Shown: piece after piece, positions 32,496-44,439 of the stretch
Layout: each line of letters begins with the position of its first letter
Numbering within the stretch: the first letter of the stretch is position 1
From: Schizochytrium sp. TIO01
Taxonomy: Eukaryota; Sar; Bigyra; Thraustochytrida; Thraustochytriidae
Length of the DNA: 64,000 nucleotides
NCBI GenBank assembly: GCA_004764695.1
Contig: SMSO01000014.1
Location: 6,934,029 to 6,998,028, forward strand
Direction of reading: 5' to 3'
Notes under the pieces: generated by a model
Databases searched by the model: none
The model's input: the letters and a program-made list of their open reading frames with translations, nothing else
Told to the model about the DNA's origin: nothing
Program-made: the position numbers and the translations under genes

Positions 32496-33407
32496 ATGGG
32501 AAATACGCACGCAGGTCAAGGTAAAGCAGGTGCCAAAGCAAGAGCTAATAAGGCTTCAAAAGGATCAACTGATGACCAAACTACAGAAATTCAACACAAA
32601 CAGGATCATATTCGTAGTGACCAAGACTCGAGCTCACAAAAAGAGTCCAAAGCAGAAGGGAATGAGATTGAGGACACCCGGAACCCTCCATTGAAAGCTG
32701 GGAGCATCAGAAAGTTAAAAAAATCTTCGATTGCTCCTGCAGAAGGTGCCGAGTTGTTATCAGCAGCAGCAATCGACGACCCAGAGATTAATCAGCAGTC
32801 CTTAGTAGAATCTCCCAATGACCAAGAAATGGAGCAAAAAGATACAAAGACTGATGTCGAGAAGAACGATACAGATCTTTCAAACGCAAAGTCTCAAGAA
32901 GCGACCTATGCCTCTGATGAAGATGCATTTGAAGGATTCATGAGTGCTTATGTTGACCGACCAGGGCAAACCCATGAAGAGCTCAGAATCCAAGATCTCA
33001 ATCAGATATTGAATCAACCAATCGCCCTAGTTCTGCAGCATTTGCTGTCCGATGAAAATGAAAGTATGCAAACCTCTACCAAGCTCCTTACCAAGGATCG
33101 GTTCAATGAAGCACGTCAGAAGGCTCAAAAGTTACGAACACAAGAGGAAGTAGTTCAATTCATTTTCGAGCTATTGGTAAGGCGATTCGCCAAAGCAAAC
33201 GATAATGATGATCATGCTACGTTCGAATTTGACTTTAAGGCTGCAGAGAAACTTATTCTAAATGGTGACCCACTCAATAAAGAAGAAAATGTTAAAGATG
33301 AGGCAAACGAGGCAGTCAGTGAAGACCAACCATTATCGAACAAGCTCAAATCATTGCTTTCAGATAAGGATGCCTTTATGCAGCATTTTCAAGATATTGA
33401 GGTATAG
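32496..33407 (+). CDS. Unknown acidic protein with predicted N-myristoylation
   Basis: 303 aa from the ATG at 32496. The start MGNTHAGQ has Gly2, a small residue at position 3 and a polar position 6, consistent with an N-myristoylation signal, though residue 6 is Ala rather than the favoured Ser. Residues ~10-140 are low-complexity, rich in Gln, Asp, Glu, Ser and Lys. From ~145 on, the sequence becomes helix-like with hydrophobic spacing (DEDAFEGFMSAYVDR, LNQILNQPIALVLQHLLSDE, EEVVQFIFELLVRRFAK, LSNKLKSLLSDKDAFMQHF), suggesting a small helical domain. I do not recognise the family. Composition and length support a real gene. Confidence 0.72.
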   Translation: MGNTHAGQGKAGAKARANKASKGSTDDQTTEIQHKQDHIRSDQDSSSQKESKAEGNEIEDTRNPPLKAGSIRKLKKSSIAPAEGAELLSAAAIDDPEINQQSLVESPNDQEMEQKDTKTDVEKNDTDLSNAKSQEATYASDEDAFEGFMSAYVDRPGQTHEELRIQDLNQILNQPIALVLQHLLSDENESMQTSTKLLTKDRFNEARQKAQKLRTQEEVVQFIFELLVRRFAKANDNDDHATFEFDFKAAEKLILNGDPLNKEENVKDEANEAVSEDQPLSNKLKSLLSDKDAFMQHFQDIEV

Positions 33408-35160
33408 AATTACACTCCTAAGGTTTCAACCAGGATACTGATGTTACGTTGAGATAAGTTGTTCTTCGTCAGCAAAAAGATGGAAGATGACTCTGCATAT
33501 TTGTTTGTATTCTAATAACTTTATAAATTGAAAACGAAACGATCTACTGCATTACACAATTATACAGACAGACAGCATCCGTCTATAAGCCACAGATAGA
33601 CATAACCGACACGTCCTTGGAAGTAACTCCTTTAAGATAGATAATATTTCGAACTACTATGTTATTGTAGGCGTCTGATAATTAGTCATTCGAAATGTGT
33701 AATCTAGCCGCAACCAGCTCCAACAGCATGTTTGTAAACCAGCTCCTGATCGATGACATTCAGCAGTAATATTTGTCAAAATAAGCTTAAGAATCTGACG
33801 GCGAAAACAGCAGAATTGCTTAGAGCGAGTTGTGGGGGCTATCGGAATCGAGAACCAATTATGTCTATGTTCCAATCTCAGAAGATAATAATCTGCTTGT
33901 GCTCATCTTGTACTACCTTAGACGAGATCATACTCCAGGATAAAGTAAAGTCGAAGCTATGAGTTTTGTCATGTGTGAGATAAATCTAGTTTGTTGGTGG
34001 GCAATGATTCAACCCTGCTTGAATAATCTGTGCGAAAATGGATCTGATAGTAATTCATTCGTGGTAATAGAATACTAACCAACACCAATGCAGTAAAATA
34101 AATGTAAGAATTTAGTTGACATGGGGCAAACGTATGCATACTATTAAATAGATCTCCAACAAAGTTTAATTAAAGTTTGGAATATTCATAACCGTGGAAC
34201 AGCTTATTCAACCAAAAATCTTATATATTCAAGCGACTGCCTCTTCCCCCACCATGACGTCTTCTGTACTACTTACTACGTGCAATAATATTAAGTCCAG
34301 ACATATATCATGACTGCATACATGTAGACTGAGGTTTCTGAATGTTTTGAGGACATCGAGGGCCTGAAATCATCCTTGTTCTGATGGTTTAGTAATTTAA
34401 TTGTTTGCCAAGGAACGCCCAAACCATCTCGACATGTGATGATGATAGTTCCTTGGCTTTGTCTCACATTTGAATTGGAAATGAGACAGTAGAAACAATA
34501 TCATTCTAAGTAAGTAGCTTACAACAAGTTTACGCAGAGTCTCGTGTCAATCAATAAATTTTCGATATGTGCCTGGACTTGATTGAAATCTACAACGTAT
34601 CAGATGGAGTCTCTATAATTGATGTCCTGATATATTTAATTAAACTTAATAACTCAATTATATATATATTTATAATATTTATTTATATATAATCAGTGTA
34701 AACACCAGTATATTCTAATGTAAATAAAATAATACACAAGACAGTCTTGAATGAGGAAAAATACTAATGAATGAAAAAGCATGCTAATTGCAGTTTTTTT
34801 TTTGTATTCTACGGCAATCTGCATTACTAGTAGTGCAAACTAGTATTGAATTTAAAAATTTCCTTTACAATAACTTTGAAGTCACAAAAATTGATAATAA
34901 TGATAAAATACAATATTTGCTCCAAAATTAATACAAAATAATTAATAAATATGTTATATTAAAAGTAAATTTCATTTATATATATAAATTATATATTTTG
35001 TACTAATATTGTATTTTTGAAAAAAATGTCTTGAATCTAGTGATATTGGGATATACAGAGTAATTGATTTTCATACTGATTTGGGAGATTTTGAATTAAA
35101 TGGTCTAATTAAAGGTCTTTAATGAATCGATATAAGTAGATGTACGGAGTTCACTAGCTG
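33408..35160. other. AT-rich intergenic region
   Basis: Very AT-rich, especially 34620-35000 (TATATA and TTTATTA tracts). The ORFs at 33657-33962 overlap on opposite strands. No gene or RNA is supported here. Confidence 0.55.
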
Positions 35161-35400
35161 TTCCTAGGAATCTCTTGGTGAAGCTGGAGCGCCCGCAGCA
35201 TCATATCCAAATCAAAGTAGGACTCGCTCAGGTTGCGGGGAGCAAAAGACCTGTATCCACGCGCCTTACGCACTTAGGTGGAGGGCCCGAGCGTGGATAC
35301 GGATTGGAGGGAGATCGCGCGAGGGCCATATAACGCTCCAAAGTCCTGCGGGGCCTAGTTTTCGCTGCAAGGCGGGTGGCTAAACATTCGATAAAATCTC
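35161..35400 (+). ncRNA. Candidate structured RNA or structured 5' leader (tentative, strand uncertain)
   Basis: A GC-rich island inside AT-rich DNA. GTATCCACGC at 35253-35262 pairs perfectly with GCGTGGATAC at 35291-35300. Outside it, TCCAA (35206-35210) can pair with TTGGA (35304-35308), and outside that TGGAGCG (35185-35191) with CGCTCCA (35334-35340), so the helices nest. CAGGT/ACCTG (35229-35233/35249-35253) could form a side hairpin. A palindrome TTCCTAGGAA opens the block. It matches no RNA class I can name: I compared SRP, RNase P and spliceosomal snRNA landmarks and found none. It could equally be promoter or 5' UTR of the gene at 35584. Confidence 0.3.
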
Positions 35401-35583
35401 CAAAAAGCCAACCAACCTTATCTACCCTTGGCCGTGCTTTTTTTACTTGCTAGACAAGACTGTGCGTGCTCGTTCGTGTGAGGAAGCAGCAAGGAGTGGC
35501 TACGTGTAACACAAAATCAACAGTCACTTCTGCGAGGTAGAGGTGTATCTCCTGTTTTTTTTAAAGTACTAACCTCCTTTCTA

Positions 35584-36030
35584 ATGGGTTGCGTTACATC
35601 CTCAGAAGATGCTAAGCAACGATATCACGTAAACACAAGTCATGGTGACGTTAAATACTACGGACCTTCGGCACCTACCAACGCCTCACAGTTAGTCCCA
35701 CTAGAATGGGATGTGCACAATCGCTCATCAGGTAATCGCACAACCCGACGAAACCCCGGGATGGCACAGATGTCTTCGTCTGCAACGTCTGCACCAAGGC
35801 GATCAACAGGGTCTCAGTCTTCTGCAGCAACTCCACCGCTGCCTGCAACACCTGGACTTGTGCTTACTGGTGTGGAAGGGCCAGGAGTTGGTGGGATGCT
35901 CCAGCCCTCACATGCCGCTGAAAACAGTAACATTCATGCTGGAAATAACTTTGCCAATCGCGTGCGTAAGCAAGGTACAAGTAGCTCATCTCACCCCTCA
36001 ACAAACTCTGAGATGGTTGCCCTTTCGTGA
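35584..36030 (+). CDS. Small unknown protein with predicted dual acylation (MGC start)
   Basis: 148 aa from the ATG at 35584. The N-terminus MGCVTSSED is a textbook dual-lipidation start: Gly2 for myristate, Cys3 for palmitate and Ser6 favoured by N-myristoyltransferase. This predicts stable attachment to the cytosolic face of the plasma membrane or endomembranes. The rest is Ser/Thr/Pro/Gly-rich and apparently disordered, with no domain I recognise, so a scaffold or adaptor is plausible but unproven. The GC-rich structured block ends ~180 bp upstream. The 3' side has a short shadow ORF in another frame to 36154, which I discount. Confidence 0.65.
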   Translation: MGCVTSSEDAKQRYHVNTSHGDVKYYGPSAPTNASQLVPLEWDVHNRSSGNRTTRRNPGMAQMSSSATSAPRRSTGSQSSAATPPLPATPGLVLTGVEGPGVGGMLQPSHAAENSNIHAGNNFANRVRKQGTSSSSHPSTNSEMVALS

Positions 36031-37102
36031 GACCTATGTGGTCTTTAAGAATGTCTTGGACGCTTTGTTACCTTGCACTCATTGTCTTACGTTTCAACGA
36101 ATTGCTCATGTACTAGCTATAATGCAAACAGGCCAAAGCTTTGATTACATGTAAACTAATTACTACTACGCTGAAGTATGTTCACTTTCTCGCCTTTTCT
36201 CTTGAGTCTCTGATCCTCCTAGGCCTACATCTAGTGGAAGGCTTACTTTCTGTTGCCATCTTGACTCATAGCAACCAATTTTTAAAAAATGATGTATCTG
36301 TGGAAACTAAGTAGAAGACTTGTAACGTGTGAGTTTTTTCATTTTGTGATGTGATGTGATGAGTTGGGATGGTTCAAGTCACTTCCTACTTTTTGAAAGG
36401 CATAAGTCCTAGGAAGTATGCAAACAGTTGTTCTATTGGCTTTTGGTTTTACAGTGCAAAATTGATATGCTACAGGAGTCTATTACAAAGAGGACTGTTT
36501 AATTTGCGATACTTGTTGTGATGATGTTTTATTCAGGATATTTCTCATCAAATTGTCTAGGATGGGAATTGCTTGTGACAAAGTCATTAAATCCTTTCAA
36601 AGATAGATTTAAACTAGATAACGAAAAAACAGCTTCAACAATTTTAATATTTTTTTTTCTTTCAAAGCTATATATATTTCAATCTATCTGTACTCAACCT
36701 AACAAGCTGGGAAACTATAATAAATCTATTTGAAATGTTGGCTTTGAATGATTCCAATTTTTTTAGAATTTTAATTTCAATGAGATCTAAATGATAAGTC
36801 AAAAATATTTTTTGCGTAGCTGCATCCACGAACAATGGCTCATTTGTGACATAAGTATACAAGAAAAGTAAGTATTTATTGTTTAAGGAAAACAAGTTTG
36901 GTGTCCCCTTCGTCCTTAGGAACTACAGATAGCTTATTTGGCAGGTGGTTCAGTTTATATCTGCAATGAGTCAGTTGCACGAACGTCTCCCTGCATAGCT
37001 GCCCTAAATACGCTGAAAAGTCGTACATAGAAGTACAAAGTTCATATCTCTAGCTTGTATGATGGAAAAACTAAATGGTCAAGTCTGGTCTATCAAGAGA
37101 GC
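36031..37102. other. Intergenic between convergent genes
   Basis: AT-rich DNA between the MGC protein and the WW-like gene, containing their 3' flanks. The ORFs at 36518-36895 overlap on both strands and look random. A TGATGTGATG duplication lies near 36349. Confidence 0.55.
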
Positions 37103-37945
37103 TTATTTCTTTCGTTTCTTCAGCCCAAGTTTCATTTTGATTCCGATTCCAAGAGATGCAGTTTGTTCTATTTGCTGATTTTCTGTTGTTCCCGGTTGTA
37201 CACCACTACTACGGTGGAGACTGACGTTTTCATCATGTCCTTGTTGTGGTTCAAATTTCACACCACTTTCTTCATTTGATTTCACAGTTTGTGTAGATCC
37301 CACAGGCTCTTGATTGTCCTCCTCAACAAGCTCATATTGTACTTTGTTGGTTTTGAAGTTCCAAAAATAATACCGGCTTGTACTAGGATCTTTTAGAACT
37401 TTCCAGCCACGCGGCAAAATTATACCAAGATTTTCTGTAGCATCGGGTCCTTTCCCCTTGAGTGGGGCTTGCGTCAGTACACATCCAGAACTGAGATGCC
37501 TGAAGACCTTTTCAGGATGTGATTTCCCCCTGGGGAGTACTTCATCTATCACAAGCATGTCGTCGATAGTCCACCCATGGGGCGGCCTGATTAAGAGGCC
37601 TGCAGTGTCCAAGGCAGCTGTAACGGAGGAATTTTTGCTTTCACTAGATTTCGAAAGATTTGCAAGATAACCTTGATTTCGAGATGCAGCCTCTGCTGAA
37701 GACCCAATGTGGCGTCCGGTGCTACCCTGGGGTTGTTGCTCTTGTTTCCCCAACAAAAGTTTCTGTGCCTTTCGCTGGCGAACCAGCTCTAAAGTGTTAT
37801 CCTGGGTTTGTTTATCGCGAAGACTCTCGCGCGAAGTTTCGTTCCATGCCACACCCTTTTCTTTGAGATGGTTTTGAGCCTGTTGTCGAGCAAGCTCGGC
37901 AGCCTCTTGCTCAGCTTTCCAGTCAGGTTTTCGTCGCTTTGACAT
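37103..37945 (-). CDS. WW-domain-like nuclear protein
   Basis: 280 aa. The clearest module is LPRGWKVLKDPSTSRYYFWN at ~176-195, followed by FKTNKVQYEL. It has the first WW tryptophan, the Tyr-Tyr-Phe-Trp strand and the Asn, but the usual second Trp/Pro is replaced (VQYELV), so ligand binding may be altered. The N-terminus is strongly basic and helical (MSKRRKPDWKAEQEAAELARQ), and the C-terminus ends in KMKLGLKKRKK, both like nuclear localisation signals. The layout of a single WW with charged low-complexity flanks is reminiscent of splicing-associated WW proteins such as PQBP1, but I cannot prove orthology. A conserved-looking segment (PPHGWTIDDMLVIDEVLPRG) precedes the WW and may be a second degenerate module. 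Confidence 0.7.
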   Translation of the reverse strand: MSKRRKPDWKAEQEAAELARQQAQNHLKEKGVAWNETSRESLRDKQTQDNTLELVRQRKAQKLLLGKQEQQPQGSTGRHIGSSAEAASRNQGYLANLSKSSESKNSSVTAALDTAGLLIRPPHGWTIDDMLVIDEVLPRGKSHPEKVFRHLSSGCVLTQAPLKGKGPDATENLGIILPRGWKVLKDPSTSRYYFWNFKTNKVQYELVEEDNQEPVGSTQTVKSNEESGVKFEPQQGHDENVSLHRSSGVQPGTTENQQIEQTASLGIGIKMKLGLKKRKK

Positions 37946-40019
<2,074 letters not shown>

Positions 40020-40630
40020 AATGACCTCCTCAGCTGGTCGTTTTTTAATTAGAAAAATCACTAAATCAATACCATTAGTCCTGTTGCAACATTATGATAA
40101 ACTATCTACTATAAAACACTCAAACTTTTAATCATGGAAGTGACTCGTATTAGCCTTCAAAAATAGCTATCTGCCGTGCTCTTTGAAAGGTAAAATGTAT
40201 GGCAAGTCCTTTCAACGAAACTCATTTTAAAAGCAAAAACATGTAGTGTATGGACTCTTAATAAGAAAAGTCTTATTCAGCTCTATGCAGAGAAGTTATC
40301 AACGTGATAGTGTTGATTTGCCCGCCAGTCCATGCAATACAATGGGAACACATATTTAGCTGACCATTGGAAGCAAAAGCAGTTATCGAGCTGGTTGAGC
40401 AAGGAAATGAACTTGATGGTTTAAAATCGAGTTTGTAGTGTTGAAAAGTATACCAAGTCAATCACACCTGGGTGGTAAAAACTCGAAGAAGTATTTTAAA
40501 AGCAGCCAGAAAAGTTCGGCAAGAGATTTGCATAATATATTTTGGCGTTGACTAGTATTTAGATTATGTTGTTTAAATGCCCGGAATCTTGTGCAATTCC
40601 GAGTAACTAGGCTGTTTGTTTAAAATTCTA
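40020..40630. other. Intergenic between convergent ferredoxin and chaperonin-like genes
   Basis: AT-rich 3' flanks. The ORF at 40273-40461 has no protein-like features. Nothing else is supported. Confidence 0.55.
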
Positions 40631-42334
40631 TCATGCTGTTGTAATGACTGCATCTATTCGTAAAATTTGCTCGAGAAACCCAACAAGACGCTCTAATTGT
40701 CGGATCTTGAGGATCACAGGTTCCAAGGGAACATCGAATTCACTTCCCTCACCTCGTGATCCAATGCTTTGAGAAGAGCTCAGAGACCAAGAACCATCTT
40801 CTAGATCAAGGCAAATATACTTTTGATATTGCGAATAGTCTGCTCCAATTGCAACTTTCAGCACATGGCGGGCAGATTCCCTCACCAAATGGAGTGGTAC
40901 GGCCCGGACTGCGACATGCAAGATACTCAGCACACGACTATAGCTAGTGTACTGCCTGGACTGATAATGTTGGAGAAGCAGCTGACTTAACGTGAGTTCC
41001 CAGCAGCCACCTCTATACGTGAGGTCATGGAATCCGTGTTCTAACCATAATCGAGCTAACCGGACAGCGCGAACAAGTGCGCATTTATACTCCGTAGCAA
41101 GACCTAAAGTTGGGGCAAAGATAAGGAGTTGACCTCTTGCCATCGGGCGAGCGATCATATGTCGCTTTGGTTCAAGTCTTGAGGTAATGCCTTCCAGGAG
41201 AACACATGTCGACGTGCCGAGATTTCTTTCGCTAGCGCTTGAAGCGTTTCCAATGAAGGGACGCATAGTCTTAGACAAATCCAGAGCATACAGAATGCCC
41301 ATGTCAACAATTGGGTCTATACCAGCCAAGAGGCACAGCTCACGAGCCTCCTTCTTATTCACTCCTTGAACAATGAGGATACCTAGTCTTTCACATGCTT
41401 CAAGCGCAAGCTTTGATAATAGTTCAGTACAAATGATAACATTAACGCCTGCATCAATGTGCATACGCTCTAAAAACGCATGAGTTCGACGACTATTATA
41501 TGCCAGAGCATCTTCAAGAGTATTTGTAGAAGATGATTGTACTGTAAGGTTTTCACGAAATTCTACAGGTGACAAGATGCAAGACCACACGGTAAATTGA
41601 GCTTGGGTCAGCGTTTGGGTCTGTGCTGAGCCGCTCTGTGCTGCAATTCTGTAAAAGGGAGCGCGAGTAATCATAAACGAGCTTGTTCCCAAGAGGCGAG
41701 GAGGACTCTGTCCAGCGCACGGAACAATTAAAGTATCAGCCTCCTGAACAGAGTGTTGTATAGCTTCATATAAGGTCCTTGTATTTTCTGTGCAGGCTGT
41801 TAGCCACTCCACCAACGCTTGTACAAGGACTCTTTCTTGGCGAGGAGGGAACTGACCACAAATAGCAGACGCGACTACGCTAGCAAGACTTTCTTTGGAG
41901 ATCATATTTTGACCTTGTTGATAAGATTTGGCGCATTGGCTGCGCGTACTCTCGACCAGGCTTTCCCAGATTACAGCATCAGCACGAAATTGCCGGAATT
42001 CCCGAGCAAGATATACGCAGTCGCGGTTTGATTTAGTATAGTCCAAAACTTCATGCAATGCCGCACATGCCATGATTGCCAACGTTGAGGTTCCATCACC
42101 AGCCTCGGCTTCTAAAGCAGCCATTTCTGTCAACAAAAGCCGCAAGTTAGAAGGCATAGATTGCTTTGAAGGATACAAAGTATCCATTATAGCCTTTCCA
42201 TTCTTAGTGACCTTGAGCTGGTTTGCAGTGTTGACGATAAGGTGGTCACGACCAAGAGGTCCAAAACTTGTGGTGATTACATTGCATATACTACTTGCAG
42301 CCTGAGCAGCGGATCGAACAAGGTCAATGCTCAT
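40631..42334 (-). CDS. Divergent group II (CCT/TCP-1-like) chaperonin, possibly BBS6/10/12-type
   Basis: 567 aa with a chaperonin layout: SFGPLGRDHLIV at ~23-34 (canonical LGPxGxDKM), TKNGKAIMDTL at ~43-53, the ATP-site loop EAGDGTSTLA at ~77-86, the apical/intermediate strand NVIICTELLSKLAL at ~297-310, TYRGGCWELTLSQLL at ~438-452 and the closing ILRIDAVI at ~557-564. Most CCT subunits have HDA before the GGG-x-x-E segment; here the matching stretch reads EYKCALVRAV, so the catalytic Asp appears replaced by Cys. This suggests ATP binding without normal hydrolysis, as in assembly chaperonins. Divergence from all eight CCT subunits and the presence of BBS1 in the window make a BBSome-assembly chaperonin a reasonable guess, not a proven one. 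It starts 39 nt downstream of the CX9C gene and in the same frame. Confidence 0.8.
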   Translation of the reverse strand: MSIDLVRSAAQAASSICNVITTSFGPLGRDHLIVNTANQLKVTKNGKAIMDTLYPSKQSMPSNLRLLLTEMAALEAEAGDGTSTLAIMACAALHEVLDYTKSNRDCVYLAREFRQFRADAVIWESLVESTRSQCAKSYQQGQNMISKESLASVVASAICGQFPPRQERVLVQALVEWLTACTENTRTLYEAIQHSVQEADTLIVPCAGQSPPRLLGTSSFMITRAPFYRIAAQSGSAQTQTLTQAQFTVWSCILSPVEFRENLTVQSSSTNTLEDALAYNSRRTHAFLERMHIDAGVNVIICTELLSKLALEACERLGILIVQGVNKKEARELCLLAGIDPIVDMGILYALDLSKTMRPFIGNASSASERNLGTSTCVLLEGITSRLEPKRHMIARPMARGQLLIFAPTLGLATEYKCALVRAVRLARLWLEHGFHDLTYRGGCWELTLSQLLLQHYQSRQYTSYSRVLSILHVAVRAVPLHLVRESARHVLKVAIGADYSQYQKYICLDLEDGSWSLSSSQSIGSRGEGSEFDVPLEPVILKIRQLERLVGFLEQILRIDAVITTA

Positions 42335-42373
42335 CTTGCACTTGGATCGCCGTATTGCTCGTTGGATTGCTGC

Positions 42374-42610
42374 TTATTTCTTACCTGTCTGCTCAGACGA
42401 TCCCTCAGCAGGTGTTTGCTGCGCTTGCTTCTTCTGTTCGTCGACCCACGATTTGCGGCAGTCTACATACAATGATCGCTCACTCTCGCAGTACTCTTCG
42501 TATTCGTCAGGCTCCTGGCCTCCAAACTTCTTCGCACAGCGAATGTACGCCTCAAGCTTTTCTCCGCACGGATCTTCTGCCCAGATCGGCCCTGATGCGC
42601 TCGCGCCCAT
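42374..42610 (-). CDS. Twin CX9C (CHCH) protein, COX23/CHCHD7-like
   Basis: 78 aa. Two helices carry paired cysteines with exactly nine residues between each pair: CGEKLEAYIRC at ~15-25 and CESERSLYVDC at ~41-51. This is the twin CX9C fold imported by Mia40 into the mitochondrial intermembrane space, where such proteins serve respiratory-complex assembly. The ending YVDCRKSW resembles the Y-x-N-C-R-x-F-W end of COX23/CHCHD7, my best guess within the family. The N-terminus MGASASGP carries Gly2 and Ser6, a possible myristoylation start as in some CHCH proteins. Its TAA stop (42374-42376) is followed, in the same frame and without another stop, by 13 codons and then the ATG of the chaperonin-like gene. 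Confidence 0.82.
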   Translation of the reverse strand: MGASASGPIWAEDPCGEKLEAYIRCAKKFGGQEPDEYEEYCESERSLYVDCRKSWVDEQKKQAQQTPAEGSSEQTGKK

Positions 42611-44439
42611 ACTTTCTATTTAGTCCTCTACTCGCCAGAGATGTCAACGTAAGGACTTTGTCAGCACTTGACTTGTGCACAGGGTCTCTGTTCTGCAAAC
42701 CGAGGGCAACTAATACTTCACTTGTATTGATTTGGTCTCCGGGTTGTGGCAGTGAAAGCAGAAAGCCCAGACATCGAAAACTGGCATCAGCGAGACTGAC
42801 CATAGGCACTACCTACCTTTTAGTAGTTAGTTACCTGTTATCTAGCATATGAAATCAGAGCCTACCATACTATACTTGGACCAAGTCTTAAATTCAGATT
42901 CTTACTATAGGTACTAACTACTATGGGGTGAACCAACTCAGAGTTGTCTGTGTGGCAGCGACTGCTCATGGGGCCTTGGATGTTCTACCTAGTTAGTCAC
43001 GGTAGTGAAGGCTCTTTGAAGTATGGAGATTTACGAATTTACCGAGGTGGAACAAACGAGGACAGGGTTCCTTGTAAAGTTCCTCGCTATCGTTGCTGCA
43101 AAGTCGGGTGCACAGCTTAGCCAGTGATTGATCATTCAAGAGGCGTCAAGTTTTGAGGCGTAGCTTCTGCATGTATGATGTGGCCTGAGGGCAAGCAAAA
43201 TATGTCTTCTCGAATCAGGCAGAATGGATAAATATTACATAATGTGTAGTAAAACCGCCATAGTAAACTAGAATATAGATATATTGTGATCAATCGACAG
43301 TCAGCGAATGGTCCTATGACACAGTGATAAACACGGTCCTGCACTTGCAAGCCGCAAGGAATCTAAGACTAAGGTATGGAAAAGCTGTTGTGTATCATAT
43401 TTTTGAAGGTCGGGGCCATTATGCTCTCTCGACTTTGTGGGTAAAATAAAATGTATAACATGCGCGATGAACATTTCTTAGTTTTGGGTGATTAAACGTT
43501 TAATAGTTTTTGACTAAGCTTTAATTCAAAAAGGTCTGCGCGCACAAGCAACAAAACGCACCTACTAGAGGAGCGTATTGTTATAAAGTTATTTATATCT
43601 ACAGATTCCAATGCACCAACAGTATGGTTTAAGTAATGCTTCCGGCTGCTAAGGTTTTAACAGTCTAGTGCATGTGAAAATGTCTCAATTTTACAGCCAG
43701 AGTTTTCGCAAAGGATTCCTATAGCTATTCGTAAATCTGCATACCAATAGCAGAGGTATATAATAAATTCTTAGAACACAGTGAACGTATAATATAAAAG
43801 AAAAAGTATTCAAACTTACCTTCCATAGAAAAATTCAGAGGAGGAAGAAACGAAAAGAAGTGAAACGTGTCTTTACTCTTTCAAATGCTCATATTTGGTA
43901 GCCGCGCACCCATCAGAGTACAAAGACATGCCTTTCACCCCGGCAAAAGAATCTTTTAACAGAATATGTCTTCAGTCAGGCCACCTCTGGTGGTCTATTG
44001 GACACAACTCAGCCATGGAAGTGGAGATCTGTGCTGACGCGACACTGATAATTATATCCGTTGGATAACATTCGTAGAGCCTGCCTTATTAGAGGAAGGT
44101 TGTCCCTGTACTAGTGCAGCTAAGTAGGAACAAAGGAAGGGTAGTGTGCATTCATTAGGGAGTCAGGGAACCAGGAAATCTAATATCTTGTAATTTTTAT
44201 AACAAAACAAAAGAAGAAATGTTTGTACAGAACAGGGCCCTAGGTTTTTGTTGACGCACAGAGCCTTAAGCAATACTATTTCAATGTGTTTTAGATTCAC
44301 CACTTCAAAGTTCAATCAAACATCGAAGTGGACTTTGCATTGTTTAATTCAAAGGGAGGCCTCTAATTCATGTAAGGGGCTTCAACCTCTGGTGTAGGTT
44401 TTGGATTAAGGCAATCAGTTGCCCCATCCTTCCAGGGTC
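42611..44439. other. Intergenic between divergent genes
   Basis: Contains the promoter of the CX9C gene (and perhaps of the chaperonin-like gene) near 42611-42850 and the upstream region of the 7TM gene. The ORFs at 42295-42852 and 42552-42809 are shadows of the flanking coding DNA and 43132-43350 is not protein-like. A GCACTACCTACC motif lies near 42806. Confidence 0.55.
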
